Notes under the pieces: model-generated
The model's input: only the letters and a program-made list of their open reading frames with translations
What the model was told of the DNA's origin: nothing
The model's database searches: none
Position numbers and translations under genes: made by a program
NCBI RefSeq assembly: GCF_003574485.1
Contig: NZ_QLIT01000084.1
Location: 1 to 47,978, forward strand
DNA from: Facilibium subflavum
GTDB taxonomy: Bacteria; Pseudomonadota; Gammaproteobacteria; Francisellales; Francisellaceae
Length of the DNA: 47,978 bases
Direction: 5' to 3'
Shown: piece by piece, positions 15,503 to 27,109 of the stretch
How positions within the stretch are numbered: the stretch's first letter is position 1
How the letters are laid out: the number at the start of each line of letters is the position of its first letter

Positions 15503-17623
15503 ATGCAGAATACACAAAATATTCATTTGATGCCTAAATATACCCATGAGCAACTACGCGTAATTAAACATGATTTAACTCGTCATGCTTTAGTTTCTGC
15601 GGTTGCTGGAAGTGGAAAAACACAAACGCTGATAGGTCGGATTGCGTTTTTACTTAAATCAAACGTGCCTGCCAGCAAAATTTTAGTGGTCATGTTCAAC
15701 AAATCCGCGTGTAATGAGTTTTATCAAAGGCTATCTCAAGCATTAGGCAGCGATATTGCAGGGATTATTCAGGTAAAAACATTCCATGCCTTTGGATTTT
15801 CTTTAAGCCAGTATTTTGAAAATTGTGGCTATTTGCCAAAGCGCGCGCTTGTCACAAAAAGTGTTGAGGTTGAACGGCTTGTTCGATCTGCCTTACAAAA
15901 AACACATCAGTTACTGCAAGTCTATGATGAGATTACGACAGAGAAAATTGAGCTTTATAGCAACTACATTGCATTACTAAAATCAGAAGTTGGCCATTTT
16001 TCCCAGGGAAGTCTTAGCAAAAAATTAACCGCTGAAGAACGTACTAAAGTAGAAGTGTTTTACCAGCTTTTTGAGCGTTTGCGTCAAGAACGTCAACTTA
16101 AAACCTTTGATGATTTAATCTATGAGCCTGCATTGCTGCTGCATAAAAATAAAAAACTTGCCACTGAAGTCCAGCAAAACTATCAACATGTCATCGTTGA
16201 TGAATACCAGGATATTAATTCTGCGCAACATTTTCTTTTAAAAACAATTGCGGCAAATGCTTATGTCATGGCGGTGGGTGATGTCGATCAGACCATTTAT
16301 GAATGGCGGGGTTCAAAACCCTATTATATGTTGCAAGGCTTTGCAAAAACATTTCCTGCATTAACGCATTATCATTTATCGTATACTTTTCGCTATGGCC
16401 ATTTGCTATCGATGATGTCAAATGAGGTGATTCAATACAATGATAACCGTCATAAGAAACATTGTTTTTCCTGGCCTGTTGGGAGCAAACAAACCGATAT
16501 TGATATCTATGGCAAAAGGCAGGTATCTACGCTGATACAAAAAATTAAAACGGATGTAAAGCAAGGAAAATACAAGTATGATGATACGGTAGTGCTGGTG
16601 CGAAAATATAGCTGTGGTGTTTTGTTTGAACTTAGCTGTTTGAAGAATGGCTTACCCTATGAGGTAATGGGATCATCGGGGGTGTTTGAGCTGAAAATTA
16701 CTCAGGCATTACTTGGCTATTTATTATTGTCTTCTCATGCTTTGGGGTTATATAAGCGATCACTTGAAGAAAGGCGGCGCTTTATCACTGCCATGTTAAG
16801 TTATCCAAGTTTGTATTTAAATAGCATACAATTAAAACAGTTAAGTGGCATGCTTGCACAAACGCCTGATGATAGCAGTGCCTTTCTAACGCTGCTTAAA
16901 CAACATGACTTTCCGCACTATCAGCAAGAAAATATTCAAAGGTATGCACAAGCCTGGCAAGCGGTTTGTCAGATGCCGGTAACAAAACCTGCATATCAAC
17001 TGTTACAAGCCATACAAACGCAGTTTGATTTGCAAAATTTTTTGCGTAAAAAAGCCAGCCACAACCAGATTTATTCGGATGAAGATGTGGTGAGCGCACT
17101 AAATGAATTTGCCAGATCCCAGCAAAAAAGCACGGAAGATTTTATCGATTATTGCTTTAAACTGCAGCAAGTTGCCCAATTAGGATATCAGCAGCAAAAA
17201 ACAGATCATAAGCTGATAATTTCCTCAATACACCGGGCCAAGGGGCTTCAATGGCGCCATGTGGTGTTGTTTGATATGACAGAGGGAAGCTTTTTTGGTG
17301 ATGATAAGCCAACACCGACACAAATAGAAAGTGAACGACGATTGTTTTATGTTGCCATTACACGTGCTTGTATGCGTTTAAGCATTGTCGCTGGCAATGA
17401 TATTGCCAAGCTGGATGACTGGTTTAAAAGTGCACCAGGTGGTTATCCGGCAAGTTTACGAAAGACAAACTCGGTACGATTTTTATATGAAAGCAAATTA
17501 TGGCAGGTACAAAACTTCTTACATGCTTTTAGTGAAAATGATACAAAGCAAATGAATAATTATGCAAAATGTAATAAGATAGTGGCAAATTATTGGCAAA
17601 GGCTACAAAGTGAAACCGTTTAA
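15503..17623 (+). CDS. UvrD/Rep-family DNA helicase
   Basis: A 706-aa superfamily 1A helicase. Motifs appear in order: Q-like THEQLRVI, motif I AVAGSGKT (33-40), motif II VDEYQD (about 232-237), motif III GDVDQTIYEWRG (about 259), motif IV YTFRYG, motif V SIHRAKGLQW (about 576) and motif VI RRLFYVAITRA (about 613). It is shorter and more divergent than UvrD or Rep of E. coli, so I give no gene symbol. A second methionine (MPKYTHEQL) ten codons in could be the true start. It overlaps the phosphatase gene downstream. Confidence 0.88.
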   Translation: MQNTQNIHLMPKYTHEQLRVIKHDLTRHALVSAVAGSGKTQTLIGRIAFLLKSNVPASKILVVMFNKSACNEFYQRLSQALGSDIAGIIQVKTFHAFGFSLSQYFENCGYLPKRALVTKSVEVERLVRSALQKTHQLLQVYDEITTEKIELYSNYIALLKSEVGHFSQGSLSKKLTAEERTKVEVFYQLFERLRQERQLKTFDDLIYEPALLLHKNKKLATEVQQNYQHVIVDEYQDINSAQHFLLKTIAANAYVMAVGDVDQTIYEWRGSKPYYMLQGFAKTFPALTHYHLSYTFRYGHLLSMMSNEVIQYNDNRHKKHCFSWPVGSKQTDIDIYGKRQVSTLIQKIKTDVKQGKYKYDDTVVLVRKYSCGVLFELSCLKNGLPYEVMGSSGVFELKITQALLGYLLLSSHALGLYKRSLEERRRFITAMLSYPSLYLNSIQLKQLSGMLAQTPDDSSAFLTLLKQHDFPHYQQENIQRYAQAWQAVCQMPVTKPAYQLLQAIQTQFDLQNFLRKKASHNQIYSDEDVVSALNEFARSQQKSTEDFIDYCFKLQQVAQLGYQQQKTDHKLIISSIHRAKGLQWRHVVLFDMTEGSFFGDDKPTPTQIESERRLFYVAITRACMRLSIVAGNDIAKLDDWFKSAPGGYPASLRKTNSVRFLYESKLWQVQNFLHAFSENDTKQMNNYAKCNKIVANYWQRLQSETV

Positions 17624-18158
17624 TGCAATAACAGCCAAAAATAAAATGAACCATGACACAGAAGACTTAACAAAAATACGATTATTGTTTGTTTGCATGG
17701 GGAATATCTGTCGCTCACCCACAGCACATGGTATCTTTCGTACATTAGTGGCGCAAGCGCAATTACAGGCATTGTTTGAGATTGACTCTGCCGGAACACA
17801 TTCTGATATCTGGCATAAAGGCGATCTGGCAGATGCAAGATCGGTGGAAACAGCACATCGTTTTGACTGTGATATCTCTGATTTGCACTCGCGTCAGCTT
17901 GTTGTTGAAGATTTTATAAGCTTTGATTACCTTATTGCCATGGATGATAAAAACATTCAGGATATGAAAACCATCGCGCCAAGTTTAGCGCACATGGATA
18001 AGGTGACCAAGCTATTAGACTATGCCCCAGAGATCGCTTATGATGATGTCCCTGATCCATATTTTGATAATGGATTTGATCGGGTTTATTTAATGATCGA
18101 TACCGCATGTCGCAATTTGTTAAAAACACTGAAAAAGAAGCACTTTAATGAAATATGA
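17610..18158 (+). CDS. low-molecular-weight protein tyrosine phosphatase
   Basis: A 182-aa LMW-PTP. The catalytic loop is [14 protein letters not shown], a C-x5-R-S signature near residue 30. The general-acid aspartate lies in [10 protein letters not shown], and the family motif IDSAGTHSD is present. Such enzymes act on phosphotyrosine in BY-kinase or other substrates. The GTG at 17610 overlaps the helicase stop by 14 bp with AAAGG upstream. An ATG at 17646 is the alternative and would give a family-typical length. It also overlaps engB by 11 bp, suggesting a coupled three-gene unit. Confidence 0.88.
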   Translation: MKPFNAITAKNKMNHDTEDLTKIRLLFVCMGNICRSPTAHGIFRTLVAQAQLQALFEIDSAGTHSDIWHKGDLADARSVETAHRFDCDISDLHSRQLVVEDFISFDYLIAMDDKNIQDMKTIAPSLAHMDKVTKLLDYAPEIAYDDVPDPYFDNGFDRVYLMIDTACRNLLKTLKKKHFNEI

Positions 18159-18762
18159 AAAAGCAACATACATCATGGGGGCGGCAAAGTTCTTACAGCT
18201 GCCGGAGGATTATGGTATAGAAGTAGCATTTGCTGGGCGATCAAACGCCGGGAAATCCAGCGCGTTAAATGCACTGACCGATCAAAAATCATTGGCAAGA
18301 GTGAGTAAAACCCCAGGGCGAACACAACTAATCCATTTGTTTGATTTAGGTGATAATAAGCGCCTGGTTGATTTGCCAGGGTATGGTTATGCCAAAGTTT
18401 CAGAAAAGGTAAAACAAAACTGGCAACAAACATTAGAGCATTATTTAACGATGCGACAATGTTTAAAAGGTGTTGTGCTTTTAGTTGACGCACGCCATCC
18501 AATCAAGTCATTTGACTGTATGATGGTCGAGGCTGCTATTGCGCACCGGTTGAATCTGCATATTTTATTAACCAAAGCAGATAAATTAAACAACAGTGAG
18601 AAAGCCAAGGCAGAGCGGTTACTCAGCGATTATCTCAATCAGTTGAAAGCCTCAGAGAATATCAGTTTTCAGCTTTTTTCATCGACAAAAAAAACCGGTT
18701 TGGATAAGTTAAAGCAAAAGCTTGATCAATGGTATGAAGAACAAGATACAGCAATAGGATAA
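18148..18762 (+). CDS. engB: ribosome biogenesis GTP-binding protein EngB (YihA/YsxC)
   Basis: A 204-aa GTPase needed for 50S assembly. G1 is GRSNAGKSS (about residues 29-37), G2 TPGRTQ, G3 DLPGYGYA, G4 TKAD and G5 SSTKKTG. Length and motif spacing match EngB. Its ATG at 18148 lies inside the end of the phosphatase gene. A perfect palindrome follows its stop. Confidence 0.96.
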   Translation: MKYEKATYIMGAAKFLQLPEDYGIEVAFAGRSNAGKSSALNALTDQKSLARVSKTPGRTQLIHLFDLGDNKRLVDLPGYGYAKVSEKVKQNWQQTLEHYLTMRQCLKGVVLLVDARHPIKSFDCMMVEAAIAHRLNLHILLTKADKLNNSEKAKAERLLSDYLNQLKASENISFQLFSSTKKTGLDKLKQKLDQWYEEQDTAIG

Positions 18763-18776
18763 AATCCTAGGATTTT
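18761..18776. terminator. palindrome after engB, weak terminator or operator candidate
   Basis: AAAATCCT-AGGATTTT is a perfect 16-bp palindrome starting on the engB stop codon, about 70 bp before eno. As RNA it could form a 7-bp stem with a 2-nt loop and a short U run. It could equally be a binding site upstream of eno. Confidence 0.3.
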
Positions 18777-18826
18777 AGGATGAATATTGGTATTCTTATG
18801 CACAGGTAACAAAAGCAATGTAATAA

Positions 18827-20735
<1,909 letters not shown>

Positions 20736-20739
<4 letters not shown>

Positions 20740-21431
20740 AAAGAATAGCCATTGTTCCAGCCAGTGGTTTTGGACGGCGGATGAACCATTTAATACCAAA
20801 ACAGTATCTCAAGCTTGATAATGGTCTGACAGTATTGGATACGACGTTAAACCAGTTGTTATCAGGTGCGTTTTTTGACCTTATCGTGGTGACGGTTCAA
20901 AGAGAAGATCCTTATTGGAAAGACTCAATCCATTGCAATAATGAGAAAATAAAGCTGTGTTATGGTGGTGCTGAGCGGCGTGATAGTGTGCGAAATGCAC
21001 TGATGGGGCTTAAAAATTTTGCTGAGGATGATGACTGGATATTTGTCCATGATGCAGCAAGGCCTTGCGTTCAATTAGATGATATTCGGCGTTTATATGC
21101 ACTCATACGTGCACAAAACCAGGTCGGTGGCATACTGGCTGTACAGGCCACTGATACGGTAAAAAGGGCAAATCAGGATTTTGCCATCGATAAAACACTG
21201 GATCGCGCGTATATTTATTTGGCGCAGACACCTCAGGTCTTCCGTTATCGCACACTTTTAATGGCGTATTATTTTTGTCTACAAAATAATATTACAGTTA
21301 CTGATGATGCTTCAGCGGTAGAAGCTTTGGATCATCAGCCAATTCTGGTAGAGGGCGATCAGCGCAACATTAAAATAACAAAGCCAGAAGATTTAGTGTT
21401 AGCCAATTATTTTCTATCACTGCTTAAGTGA
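20736..21431 (+). CDS. ispD: 2-C-methyl-D-erythritol 4-phosphate cytidylyltransferase
   Basis: A 231-aa IspD of the MEP isoprenoid pathway. It transfers CMP from CTP to MEP. The nucleotide loop is VPASGFGRRM...PKQYLKL, followed by HDAARPCV, AQTPQVF, TDDASAVE and GDQRNIKITKPEDL. Length matches the family. ispF, its usual partner, does not follow; the next gene is rapZ after a 122-bp gap. Confidence 0.95.
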
Positions 21432-21553
21432 GATGCGTATGAGGCTTGATGAGGTGCAGAAACAACATAAGGAGAAGCTGTGTGCAAAATAGTAAAAAGT
21501 AGTATTGTTGCTGATAAAGTTTTGTTAAACTGTTAGCATGATGATTGCAAGAT

Positions 21554-22447
21554 ATGTATAAGCTTGACGTGGATCCATCGCAAAGTTCAATAATTATTGT
21601 GGCAGGTGTCTCAGGTGCGGGAAAGTCAACCATAGTAAATGTTCTGGAAGATCAAGGTTTTACTTGTATTGAAAACTTGCCGTGTTTTTTGTTAGTGCAA
21701 ACGATTGACTATCTAAAACAGATAAATAAAGCAGGTGGCATTAAAGCGGCGATTTCTTTGTCATCGGACTCGTTATCCAGTGAAAATCTCACTGATCTTG
21801 ATCGCCTGGTTGAAAGTGTGGATGTTACAATACAGCGCTGGTTTGTTACGGCAGATCCTGAGGTTTTATTAGCGCGCTATGGTGAAACACGTCGGCGTCA
21901 TCCGTTTTCAGTAACAATCAAGCATTTACCTCAAGCGATTAAGGCTGAAGTAAGTGCTCTAGCGCATTATGCGCAAATGGCTGATTATACGGTTGATACC
22001 ACAACGCTTAGCGTACAAAAGCTTAAAACGCTTATCGTCAAGCGCTTACAGTCAACGCTTACGCAAAAATATTCAAGTACTGAAATTCATTTGTTTTCCT
22101 TTGGGTTTAAATATGGCATGCCAAAAAAGGCAGATTATATTTTTGATGTACGCTGCCTGCCGAATCCTTATTGGGACAAGGCATTACGCGCTTATTCCGG
22201 TCAAGATGCGCCTGTGATTGATTACTTATCAAATCAAGATAGCGTTGAAGCAATGATACAAGATATCGCATTATTTTTGAATAAATGGTGTATACAGCAT
22301 CAAGCGCAAGGGCGAGACTATATTGAAATTGGTATTGGCTGCACAGGTGGCCAACACCGTTCGGTTTTTATCGTTGATCGTTTAGAAAAACATTTGGGTA
22401 GTGTTTTTGCTGATATTACTGTTACACATAGGGAGTTGGGGAAATGA
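21554..22447 (+). CDS. rapZ: RNase adapter protein RapZ
   Basis: A 297-aa P-loop protein. The Walker A motif is GVSGAGKST near the N terminus, with RYGETRRRHPF in the middle. The C-terminal domain has FDVRCLPNPYWD and GCTGGQHRSV. In E. coli RapZ targets the sRNA GlmZ to RNase E and so tunes GlmS, binding glucosamine-6-phosphate. ATG at 21554 is my choice; a TTG nine bases earlier is also open, and neither has a strong ribosome-binding site. It overlaps the EIIA gene by ATGA. Confidence 0.93.
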   Translation: MYKLDVDPSQSSIIIVAGVSGAGKSTIVNVLEDQGFTCIENLPCFLLVQTIDYLKQINKAGGIKAAISLSSDSLSSENLTDLDRLVESVDVTIQRWFVTADPEVLLARYGETRRRHPFSVTIKHLPQAIKAEVSALAHYAQMADYTVDTTTLSVQKLKTLIVKRLQSTLTQKYSSTEIHLFSFGFKYGMPKKADYIFDVRCLPNPYWDKALRAYSGQDAPVIDYLSNQDSVEAMIQDIALFLNKWCIQHQAQGRDYIEIGIGCTGGQHRSVFIVDRLEKHLGSVFADITVTHRELGK

Positions 22448-22839
22448 TTGGTGTTGTGCTGATTACACATGGGCAAATCGGTCAGGCAATGTTAGATGTA
22501 GCTTCACGCCTGGTTGAGTTTGATCGCCAATATGTGCAAGCGGTTTCTTCTTGTGCGTATGACCAAAAAAGGCTATTAAAGCGTGTTAAAGGGGCGTTTT
22601 TAATGATCCCTGAAGTCGATGGTTTTTTGGTATTAACGGATTTGTTTGGGGCGACACCGACAAATATTACCCAGTTTTTCACAGATACAACAAATTTATC
22701 GGTTATTAGTGGGCTTAATATGCCAATGCTATTAAAAGCATTAACGTATTATCAAAATAGTGATTTGAATGATATTTCTCAGAAAGTACATGACGCTGCG
22801 CGTGCTTGTATTGTTTTACAACAAGGAAATATAGAGTGA
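22444..22839 (+). CDS. PTS EIIA component, mannose-type
   Basis: A 131-aa EIIA-Man-like protein. The phospho-accepting histidine is H9 in VLITHGQIGQAM, and LVLTDLFGATPTN is the conserved loop. It ends overlapping HPr. The rapZ-EIIA(Man)-HPr order is the type seen in many proteobacteria that lack the ptsN/npr pair, often with hprK and EI nearby; neither is seen here. No EIIB/C/D permease parts are in the window, so a regulatory role is likely. Confidence 0.88.
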   Translation: MIGVVLITHGQIGQAMLDVASRLVEFDRQYVQAVSSCAYDQKRLLKRVKGAFLMIPEVDGFLVLTDLFGATPTNITQFFTDTTNLSVISGLNMPMLLKALTYYQNSDLNDISQKVHDAARACIVLQQGNIE

Positions 22840-23111
22840 TTGAGATAGATCTGGTGATTTGCAATCAGTTGGGGCTTCATGCGCGTGCTGCATCAAAACT
22901 TGTGAGTTTGTCACTTCGCTTTGCAAGTGATATTAATTTGCGTATAATGAAAAACGGATTAACGGCTAATTGCAAGAGTATTATGGGATTAATGATGTTA
23001 TCAGCAGGATGCGGGACTTCAGTTAAAGTAACCGTGTCAGGTTCAGATGAAGTTGAAGCTGCCAAGGCGATTAAAGCATTGATTGAAAATAAGTTTGGCG
23101 AAGAAAATTAA
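22836..23111 (+). CDS. HPr-family phosphocarrier protein
   Basis: A 91-aa HPr starting at GTG 22836, overlapping the EIIA stop (GTGA). AAGGA sits eight bases upstream. The longer frame from 22806 is not supported. The active-site H15 is in GLHARAAS. S48 in KSIMGLMML occupies the place of the HPr-kinase serine of Gram-positive HPr, so HPrK control is possible, although no hprK is in the window. It passes phosphate from EI to EIIA. Confidence 0.93.
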   Translation: MIEIDLVICNQLGLHARAASKLVSLSLRFASDINLRIMKNGLTANCKSIMGLMMLSAGCGTSVKVTVSGSDEVEAAKAIKALIENKFGEEN

Positions 23112-23202
23112 TTTTTTTTGTTTGCCTTAAGCTTTTCTTAATCTTGCTTTTTTAATATGGCAGTTAACAGCAAGTTGGTCGAGTATAAAAAGAGGAAAAA
23201 AC

Positions 23203-23520
23203 ATGGCAAATCAATATACAGGAAGTTTCGAGCATATTATCCAGCAACGTTTTTCATGTTCTTCACGTGAAGTCCTGCAGCGTTGTGCCGATGAAGGGAT
23301 GACTTATCAGGATGCTGAGAAGATGCTGGGTTTTAAGCATGGTACAATTCGCAAATGGGCGAATCGTTTTGATATCAAACTGAAATCCGGTGCGGTTGAA
23401 AAAACGGTAAAACGTGATAATTTCATGAAAATGTTCCGCCAGAAAAGTCTTAATAAATATAATGTTTTAAGCCGTTGCTGGCGTTTGAAAACATCACAGC
23501 AGTATACGGTTGTAAGCTAG
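23203..23520 (+). CDS. small helix-turn-helix protein, unknown role
   Basis: A 105-aa basic protein with AGAGGA six bases before its ATG. Residues about 22-62 look like a homeodomain-type HTH (SREVLQRCADEGMTYQDAEK, then LGFKHGTIRKWANRF), in which KHGTIRKWANRF would be the recognition helix. The C-terminal third is basic and has a WRLKTSQQYTVVS end. No enzymatic domain is present. I do not recognise a named family. It is probably a DNA-binding regulator or structural protein. Confidence 0.65.
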   Translation: MANQYTGSFEHIIQQRFSCSSREVLQRCADEGMTYQDAEKMLGFKHGTIRKWANRFDIKLKSGAVEKTVKRDNFMKMFRQKSLNKYNVLSRCWRLKTSQQYTVVS

Positions 23521-23583
23521 ACATTACAAGGCTAAATGCAATGCTGCGCGGCTGTATAGCCGCCCAGCAGATATGAATTAGGA

Positions 23584-24444
23584 CTAACTGATCTTGGCGA
23601 TTATCTGCCCCATTTGAACGTGCTTTTCCTGATTGATGCATGTTGCATGGTTATCTGGAAATAAACAGATGATGGTGGAGCCAAAATTAAAATAACCAAT
23701 TTCCTCTCCCTTTGCAAAACAGATATTTTGCTGTGAGTAATCCCAACTTTCTATTGTCTTCATATAGTTTGGTGTGACCATTTTATGCCAGCTTGTCACA
23801 ATGCCAGCAACAAGCATTGCACCAACAAATATTACCGCAATCTCACCAATGCTGGTTTCAAAATAGCATACCAGGCGTTCATTTTTAGCAAAAAGCGCAT
23901 CGATGTGTTGGCTTGTTAATGCGTTAACAGAGAAAAGCCTGCCTGGGATATAAACCATTTTTGTTAAGCGTCCATCCATTGGCATATGAACGCGATGGTA
24001 GTCCTTTGGGGAGAGATAAATGGTTGCAAAATCCGTGAAACTGGTGGTAGAGGATTGTGCTGTTAAGTGGTCAACGCTGAAACCTTTACCTTTGGCTTGA
24101 ATTAATTGCTTATCGTGTATTTTACCGCATTGCGTCATCTCACCATCAGCTGGGGAGGTGATGGTATTTTTATCCTGGTCAATTAAACGGGCTTCGGGTT
24201 TGAGTTTTCGGGTGAAAAAATCATTAAAGCTTTGATAATCATCAGGGGATTGCCGGATAGCTTCACTGAGATCTATGCCAAACCTTTTGATGGCAAGTTT
24301 GATCAGAAAATTTTTGACCGAAGATTGTTTGGTGTTTGCAAGCATGCCTGCAATACGTGATAATAACGCCTGAGGTAAGACCTTCTGCATAGAAATGAAA
24401 AATGTGTTCTTGCGCATAGGTGATGAGAATTTTTTTATTAGCAT
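23584..24444 (-). CDS. psd: phosphatidylserine decarboxylase proenzyme
   Basis: A 286-aa Psd that makes phosphatidylethanolamine at the inner membrane. The catalytic triad is visible: D in TSPADGEM, H in DYHRVHMPMDG, and the self-cleavage serine in FNFGSTIICLF, which becomes the pyruvoyl group. Length is typical. Start is ATG 24444; an internal methionine nine codons in is an alternative. It is divergent from sdaA with 73 bp between. Confidence 0.95.
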   Translation of the reverse strand: MLIKKFSSPMRKNTFFISMQKVLPQALLSRIAGMLANTKQSSVKNFLIKLAIKRFGIDLSEAIRQSPDDYQSFNDFFTRKLKPEARLIDQDKNTITSPADGEMTQCGKIHDKQLIQAKGKGFSVDHLTAQSSTTSFTDFATIYLSPKDYHRVHMPMDGRLTKMVYIPGRLFSVNALTSQHIDALFAKNERLVCYFETSIGEIAVIFVGAMLVAGIVTSWHKMVTPNYMKTIESWDYSQQNICFAKGEEIGYFNFGSTIICLFPDNHATCINQEKHVQMGQIIAKIS

Positions 24445-24517
24445 TGTAAATGATTTTACTTTTCTCGCCTACTGTTTTATTGTTGCATCACAAAAGAAGA
24501 ATGCTGGGGAGTTTTAA

Positions 24518-25879
24518 ATGAATATTAGTATTTTTGATTTATTTTCAATTGGGATTGGGCCGTCATCTTCACATACGGTGGGGCCAATGCGTGCAAGTTT
24601 TCGGTTTTTAACCAATCATCAGGCTTTGCTGGAAAAAACAACGCATTTTAAAGTAGATTTATATGGTTCATTGGCTTTGACAGGAAAAGGGCATAAAACA
24701 GATTATGCGGTGGTATTAGGTGCTGCAGGCTTCCAGCCGCATAGTGTTGAAATTAGTAAAGCCCAAGCTTGTTATGAAGATATTATCAAAACAAAAAAAA
24801 TAAAACTTTTAGGGGTGAAAACAATTGCATTTAATCCGGATGAGGATGTTGTTTTCCACTATAAAAAAACGCTGCCTCAACATGCAAATGGCATGAAATT
24901 TACCTTGTTTAATGGCCAGGAGATACTTGCTTATGTCACCTATTTCTCAGTCGGTGGCGGCTTTATTTTAGATGAGTTTGAGATTGAACAGCAAAATGAC
25001 CCAGCACCAGTTGATGGCTATGATGTTCCATTTGGTTTTCAAAGCGCGCAAACGCTTATTAATATATGTAAACAACATAATCTCTCAATTGCCCAAGTGA
25101 TGATGGCCAATGAGTGTGCGCACCAGGATGAAGCAGATGTAAAATCTGGTGTGTTGAATATCTGGCAGGTAATGAATCAGTCCATTGAGAATGGGCTTCA
25201 ACATAAAGGGCAATTACCAGGCGGGCTTTTGGTTAATCGCCGTGCAGAAAAACTGCAAAAGCGTTTATTAGAGATGAATGTTGATATTAGCGATAGCAAC
25301 TGGCTTAATGTGTTTGCGATTGCTGTTAATGAAGAAAATGCAGCAGGAGGTAAAGTGGTTACCGCGCCAACAAATGGTGCGGCAGGTGTTATTCCTGCTG
25401 TGTTAAAGCATTATTTAAAGACACACCCTGATGCCGGTGAAAAAGAAATAATAGATTACCTTTTAACAACGGCAGCCATTGGAATATTGTTTAAAAAAGG
25501 AGCGTCTATTTCAGCAGCTGAAGTAGGTTGCCAGGGCGAGGTCGGTGTGGCGTGTTCTATGGCGGCAGCGGGCATTTGTGCCTTATTAGGTGGCAGTGTC
25601 GAGCAGGTGGAAAATGCCGCTGAGATGGGTATGGAGCACAACCTTGGTTTGACATGCGATCCCATTGGTGGCCTGGTGCAAATCCCTTGTATTGAGCGAA
25701 ATGCTATGGGAGCTGTGCAGGCGGTTAACAGTGCAAAATTGTCTTTATTGGGCGATGGCAAGCATCATGTCAGTCTTGATAAGGTGATCAAGACAATGAA
25801 AGAAACAGGTAGGGATATGTCTGCCAAATACAAAGAAACGTCATTAGGTGGGCTTGCGGTAAATTTACCTGCTTGTTGA
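24518..25879 (+). CDS. sdaA: L-serine dehydratase (Fe-S type)
   Basis: A 453-aa single-chain L-serine deaminase that makes pyruvate and ammonia. The beta domain opens with [19 protein letters not shown]. The alpha domain has [37 protein letters not shown] and [18 protein letters not shown], which supply the cysteines for the 4Fe-4S cluster (about residues 338, 346, 379 and 390). GGGGAG precedes the ATG. Its cluster ties it functionally to the suf genes further right. The enzyme may be any of the SdaA/SdaB/TdcG group. Confidence 0.95.
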   Translation: MNISIFDLFSIGIGPSSSHTVGPMRASFRFLTNHQALLEKTTHFKVDLYGSLALTGKGHKTDYAVVLGAAGFQPHSVEISKAQACYEDIIKTKKIKLLGVKTIAFNPDEDVVFHYKKTLPQHANGMKFTLFNGQEILAYVTYFSVGGGFILDEFEIEQQNDPAPVDGYDVPFGFQSAQTLINICKQHNLSIAQVMMANECAHQDEADVKSGVLNIWQVMNQSIENGLQHKGQLPGGLLVNRRAEKLQKRLLEMNVDISDSNWLNVFAIAVNEENAAGGKVVTAPTNGAAGVIPAVLKHYLKTHPDAGEKEIIDYLLTTAAIGILFKKGASISAAEVGCQGEVGVACSMAAAGICALLGGSVEQVENAAEMGMEHNLGLTCDPIGGLVQIPCIERNAMGAVQAVNSAKLSLLGDGKHHVSLDKVIKTMKETGRDMSAKYKETSLGGLAVNLPAC

Positions 25880-25921
25880 GAAAATCCCTGCAAAACGATT
25901 CGCCCGTGCCGGCAAATTATG

Positions 25922-25927
25922 TATAAT
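25922..25927 (+). promoter_or_regulatory. -10 element, probable bamC-purC promoter
   Basis: A perfect TATAAT, with TTCGCC 17 bp upstream (25899-25904) as a weak -35, lies 30 bp before the bamC start. Confidence 0.5.
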
Positions 25928-25956
25928 GGCCTAAAATTGTAAGATATTGGTGTTTA

Positions 25957-27102
25957 ATGGAATTTAGAAAACTACGCTCAGCATCGGTTGTTGCCGCAGC
26001 GCTGATAAGCCTTGTTGGTTGTTCGTCCACATCCTCCTTTTTTCGTAATCGTGATTTTGATTATGCACGTGACAGTGTCACCCAAAATAAACCGCTTGAG
26101 ATTCCAAAGTCGATTTCAAGTGATCCAACAATCACACCAAAGCTTGTTATGCCTGATGAAAAGGCGGGTATGGCATTTACAAAACCTGAATACCAACAAT
26201 CCCAGCAGGCCTTATTGCCACCTGGGTATGAGGATACGTATAATATTGCCTATTTGCAGCAGAATCAGCTGCATATTGTCGATACAAAACTTGATTTTGA
26301 TCACGATAACCAGGCGAAATTAACAATTTATGAGCCGTATGAAATCAGTTGGCTATTGGTGCAAAAAGCGTTGGAAAATCAAAAAGAGGACATAAAACTT
26401 CGCCAGATTGATAAGGAAAATGGACGTTTTGTGATTAGTGATAAAGCCGTAAAACAGTCTTACTATGTGTTTTTGGCGCATGTGAGTAATGCTTTTAGAA
26501 AAACAGAAGTTTCATTGTTTGATATGAATGAAAAGCCTGTGACATCAAAAAATGGCAATAAGGTTATTGAAAATATAAACAACAGAATTAAAGGCAAAAC
26601 CGTCACACAAAGTATGCTGGTTTCTTCAGGCTTTGGTTTTATCAGCTCATCGCTTGGTTTTAAATTTCAGGTATATAGCAATAAAAAAGTTGCTTCACTT
26701 GTATTTGTTGGTGATCAAAAAACCATTGAAAAAGCATTAAAACAAGCCATTGAAAAAGCAGGGTTTACCTATCTTGCCTATGATGAAAAAAATAAAACGA
26801 TCTTGGTTAAAGATAAACAGAATCACAGTTATTTGTTGTATTTATATGATTATACGCAAAATGGTGCACTTTTTAGTGATATGAGCAATTGGCGAAACTT
26901 TTTCCGTGAAGAACAAAAACAGCTTCGTGTTTCCGTGTTTGATACAAAACAAAAACTTCTACCTGTCAAAAAGGGGCGTGATATTTTGGTGATGATTGGT
27001 AAAGCAATCCCGATAACAAAGCCGGATGACAATGGAAAAAGTGATCAGTCCATGCAGCAGATAAATGTAAGTAAAACAAATACAGATAAAACCGACGGAT
27101 AA
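25957..27102 (+). CDS. bamC: BamC-like outer membrane assembly lipoprotein
   Basis: A 381-aa lipoprotein. The signal peptide ends in the lipobox SLVGC with C22 as the lipidated residue. Downstream are NlpB/BamC-like features: an extended N-terminal segment with LEIPKSIS and LPPGY, then two mixed domains. The best support is position, because bamC is followed by purC here (7-bp gap), as in E. coli. BamC is an accessory part of the Bam complex. dapA, which precedes bamC in E. coli, is replaced by sdaA. Sequence similarity to E. coli BamC is low. Confidence 0.8.
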   Translation: MEFRKLRSASVVAAALISLVGCSSTSSFFRNRDFDYARDSVTQNKPLEIPKSISSDPTITPKLVMPDEKAGMAFTKPEYQQSQQALLPPGYEDTYNIAYLQQNQLHIVDTKLDFDHDNQAKLTIYEPYEISWLLVQKALENQKEDIKLRQIDKENGRFVISDKAVKQSYYVFLAHVSNAFRKTEVSLFDMNEKPVTSKNGNKVIENINNRIKGKTVTQSMLVSSGFGFISSSLGFKFQVYSNKKVASLVFVGDQKTIEKALKQAIEKAGFTYLAYDEKNKTILVKDKQNHSYLLYLYDYTQNGALFSDMSNWRNFFREEQKQLRVSVFDTKQKLLPVKKGRDILVMIGKAIPITKPDDNGKSDQSMQQINVSKTNTDKTDG

Positions 27103-27109
27103 GAGAATA

